Of a stretch of DNA of 11,277 nt, positions 8,986 to 11,277 are shown piece after piece. A model generated the notes under the pieces. It was not told where the DNA came from. It searched no databases and saw only the letters and a list, made by a program, of their open reading frames with translations. Origin of the DNA: Podila epigama (taxonomy: Eukaryota > Mortierellomycota > Mortierellomycetes > Mortierellales > Mortierellaceae). Position 1 is the first letter of the stretch. The number at the start of each line of letters is the position of its first letter. The stretch lies in NCBI GenBank assembly GCA_015679605.1, contig JAAAVE010000987.1, positions 1-11,277 on the forward strand, given 5' to 3'. The position numbers and the translations under genes are program-made.

Positions 8986-10313
8986 TCACAGCTCTTGCTT
9001 GTACCAGCGTGAGTAGACCTCTGGGTGACAACGGTGGACCGTCTCAAAGATGTGTGCGCCATTGCTCCAAGACGAGGTCTCTTGCTTGGGATAAGCATCC
9101 TGACCATCATGGATGTTGAGGCCAGCGACAAGATCCTCGATGGAAGAAGATGCATCGACAGCGCAAGACTTGTCTGAGGGCAGAGAGGATGGGATGGTGG
9201 CATTCAATGAAGGATCAAAGAAGAAGGGAATACTGTAACGGTCCTGGCCTGATGTATTGTTGAGAACACGGTGGACAGTGGCATGGTATTGGCCACCAGT
9301 GAGTCGCTCGATGGCCTCACCCATGGTGACAATGAATGTGTCGGGGATGGGTCGCGTATCCATCCACTCGCCCGACGCTGGGTCTTGGCCTTGGAGACCA
9401 CCAACCATATCTTGGAGCAGGACGGTCAAGAAACCGGTATCCTTATGGGCACCACAGCCAATGGTCGCCTCCTTGCTAACGGATGGGTATTTGGCAGCTT
9501 TGAGACGGTAGTAAGGAGATTGACCGAAAAGCTCGCGGAAGTAGGATGCGTCAAGGTCAAGAGAGAGCGCAATGGCCTCCATGATATGCTGAGACAAGAT
9601 CTCGAGCTGCTCCATGTACTCGATGATGCAAGGGCGGAGCATGGGGAGGAGTTCCAGCGTAGACGTGGGCCAAAGGTTGGGGCCTTGGAGACCCTGGTAA
9701 TCAGGACCATTGCCAGGTACAAAGGACTCGATGACTTCACCCTCGGGTGCAAATTGAAGCTGTTCGCGATGGTCCACTTGGTCATTTGTGATTTCCTCGC
9801 CTAGAAATAGAGTGTAAAAAAATGAGTTTTCGTTGTTGTTGTTGAAGTTGCGGAAAAACTATTGGATGGAAGTGAAAATCATAAAATTTTCAAATGTGCA
9901 AGTGAGAGCGCACTCTTACCCATAAGTTTGTAGCCACGGAAATGGCGGCTGTTGACAATGTGCATCTTTTTCTTTTCCTCCAAAGGCAGACCAAAGTAGT
10001 CGCGGACGGTAGTCATGGCGCTTTGAATGACAGCGGGCGAGACACCGTGGTCTTTGATGTAGAATGTACCCAATTCTTTCAGGGACTCGCGCATGTCCGC
10101 CAAGAAACGTGGGCGAGTCTCGAGGTTGAGGTAGTCCTGGAGGGACAATGTCTTGACCTTGGGCAATGTAGGGCTTGGAGGAACAACAGTTGATGCTGGT
10201 GCAACAATTGCGGTCCGTGCCAGAGATACCAAAGACGCATGGATGGCAGCATGTCTTGCAGTGGTAGGCTCTGAAGATGCCAAGGGGGTAGTGTTGTAGA
10301 GTAGGGTCTCCAT
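8986..10313 (-). CDS. Isopenicillin-N-synthase-like Fe(II)/2-oxoglutarate oxygenase
   Basis: This is a non-haem iron dioxygenase of the IPNS/2OG-FeII superfamily. The substrate cannot be told. Exon 1 is 10313-9920 and exon 2 is 9800-8986. The 119-nt intron has a GTAAGAG donor and a CTAG acceptor, and the split codon gives Gly132. The product is 402 aa, longer than the 330-350 usual in the family because of an N-terminal stretch of about 50 residues rich in Ala, Ser, Thr and Pro. A DIOX_N-like domain spans about 52-165, with FYIKDHGVSPAVIQSAM and FRGYKLMGEE. The catalytic half has the iron ligands His250 and Asp252 (CGAHKDTGFLTVLLQD) and His308 (YHATVHRVLNN), and the 2OG-binding Arg319 and Ser321 (DRYSIPFFFDPS). 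All key residues are present, so the enzyme should be active. It ends in KQEL. No biosynthetic neighbours are in view. The start is the only early in-frame ATG. Confidence 0.93.
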
Positions 10314-10527
10314 TGTTGTCTGATTTTTTTTTGTGTGGTGAATTTACTGTTGGTTGTTGGTCAGGCTTTTGGAAAAAGGCTGTGCGTTGCTTACGGAATA
10401 CGCGATTTCAGTGGAAAGAATACGATGTAAGGAAATGGTTATGTAAGCCAGGGATAGCGCGGACCCACGATATATTCAGGGCGAGGATACTAATTGCTAA
10501 TTGCTGTGCTTCGCGGGTAGGAAGGAT

Positions 10528-10588
10528 GTTTGTTTGTTTTGTTTGTTTGTTTGTTTGCTTTTTTTGCTTTTTGTTTTTGTTTTGTTGT
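10528..10588. repeat. (TTTG)n-like simple repeat
   Basis: Plus-strand GTTT/TTTG units decay into T runs with single G or C. On the minus strand, in the presumed oxygenase leader or promoter, this reads as a CAAA-rich run, a common composition of fungal 5' leaders. Confidence 0.75.
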
Positions 10589-10697
10589 TCTTGTCAAGAA
10601 TGGAAACTTGTTGGAAACTTTGAATGGTTCTGAGGTTAAGAGACAAATGTTGAGAGTGATTGAAAGAAAGAGAGAAAAATGGCCATGAAAGGTTGCA

Positions 10698-10705
10698 TAT
10701 TTATA
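10698..10705 (-). promoter_or_regulatory. TATA-like box for the oxygenase gene
   Basis: The minus strand reads TATAAATA exactly here, 385 bp before the oxygenase ATG. If used, it would give a leader of about 350 nt containing the CAAA-rich run, or one with a leader intron. This rests on the motif alone. Confidence 0.3.
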
Positions 10706-10734
10706 ATGGTCGCGGTTGATTCTGGGCAAGCAGT

Positions 10735-10842
10735 GGTTTGAATGACTGTTGATTGTTGAGTGGCTGTCTGAATAGCTGTTATGCCTGTTTGAATGCTTGT
10801 TGAATAGCTGTTTGAATAGCTGTTTGAATAGTTTTTGAATGT
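10735..10842. repeat. Degenerate 12-bp tandem repeat, unit TGAATAGCTGTT
   Basis: Two perfect adjacent units lie at 10801-10812 and 10813-10824, followed by a third that decays (TGAATAGTTTTT). Looser copies reach back to about 10735 (TGAATGACTGTT, TGAATAGCTGTT at 10769-10780, TGAATGCTTGT). It lies upstream of the TATA-like box on the oxygenase (minus) strand. It could be a minisatellite or repeated binding sites. Confidence 0.7.
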
Positions 10843-11277
10843 GCGGGATAACAGTGGTAGTAAAGAATGACTCCACTTTGAATGAGGCTGGATATGCGCA
10901 TGCTATCAGACTACATCGAAAAAAAACGGGCAGGTACAAGGACAGGAGCATAGGCAGATAGTCTCAAAGAAGGAAGAAAGGGACGACAAGGCAAAAGGAG
11001 GACAGGAACAAGGGCGAAAAAAGAAAGTTGAGTCGAGCCGACCGATGCACATCTCACGTTGAATCCTTGAGTAGTAACTAGGCTGAACTCGACTGTGCTG
11101 TCTTGAATAGAGAGCAAGGACACACGGAGGACAGAAAGGTAGTAAAGAGGATGTACGGTAGGCATGAAGGTGGAATAGACAACATTTGAACGCACACACC
11201 CACACGCAAACAAAGTGAGGGGTGGACAAGGTCAAGAAAGGGCATTCAATGGATATACACAGGCAGGAGTTCCTTTT

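Larger units (their letters stand above)
10314..11277. other. Upstream region of the oxygenase gene, no gene seen
   Basis: The 964 bases from the oxygenase ATG to the window edge hold no protein I can support. The minus-strand ORFs here are Cys/Ser/Phe-rich translations of pyrimidine-rich DNA or of the tandem repeat, without family motifs. The region contains the simple and tandem repeats and the TATA-like box listed separately. 10915-11035 is purine-rich on the plus strand. The next gene, if any, lies outside. Confidence 0.55.

Noticed and set aside
8986-8997. C-terminal KQEL as an ER-retention signal
   Set aside because: It fits the loose ER-retrieval pattern, but the protein has no signal peptide and IPNS-like enzymes are usually cytosolic, so a chance match is more likely.
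9271-9804. 177-codon plus-strand ORF opposite the oxygenase
   Set aside because: Antisense shadow. The minus frame holds all catalytic residues and correct splice sites.
10490-10951. Minus-strand ORF with KLFKQLFKQLFNK repeats
   Set aside because: The amino-acid repeats are just the 12-bp DNA tandem repeat read in frame. The rest is low-complexity, without homology I can name.
10911-11235. Cys- and Phe-rich minus-strand ORFs near the right edge
   Set aside because: They translate pyrimidine-rich DNA, two overlap in different frames, and neither has a spaced cysteine pattern, a signal peptide with clear cleavage site, or a family match I know.

Overview
This window looks like nuclear DNA of a filamentous fungus. 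I infer an early-diverging lineage (Mucoromycota, with Mortierellomycotina plausible), but only from overall character: spliceosomal GT-AG introns, A/T-rich spacers and introns full of A and T runs, exons with C/G-ending codons, and housekeeping proteins that resemble fungal homologues. The species cannot be fixed from the sequence alone. There is no sign of bacterial operons, CRISPR, rRNA, tRNA or a complete transposon.

Five genes can be supported, with exon structures rebuilt by hand. (1) 1-1888, minus: the 5' part of ATP2, mitochondrial F1-ATPase beta, cut by the left edge of the window, with a 968-nt first intron. (2) 2205-4194, plus: a BFR1 homologue, a coiled-coil polysome/mRNP protein with five exons, whose stop codon appears to be assembled by splicing. 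It shares a 316-bp divergent promoter with ATP2. (3) 4312-5153, minus: a CCDC124/Lso2/Oxs1-type ribosome-associated protein with two exons, convergent with BFR1. (4) 6903-8567, plus: ribosomal protein eL18 (RPL18), whose first coding exon appears to hold only the ATG, followed by two introns of about 550 nt. (5) 8986-10313, minus: an isopenicillin-N-synthase-like Fe(II)/2-oxoglutarate oxygenase with two exons and all ligand residues present.

The spacers hold the less explained material. 5154-6840 contains a doubtful small membrane ORF, a 20-bp exact copy of part of the BFR1 leader, and a nested inverted repeat of about 110 bp. RPL18 intron 1 holds a 26-bp-arm hairpin. The far right (10314-11277) holds a TATA-like box, a (TTTG)n-like stretch and a 12-bp tandem repeat upstream of the oxygenase.

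Three of the five genes (BFR1, CCDC124-like, RPL18) serve translation or ribosome handling, and ATP2 serves respiration. The oxygenase is the only gene with a possible accessory role. I see no clear new multi-gene system. The best leads are the two foldback structures, the split stop codon and the 20-bp repeat.
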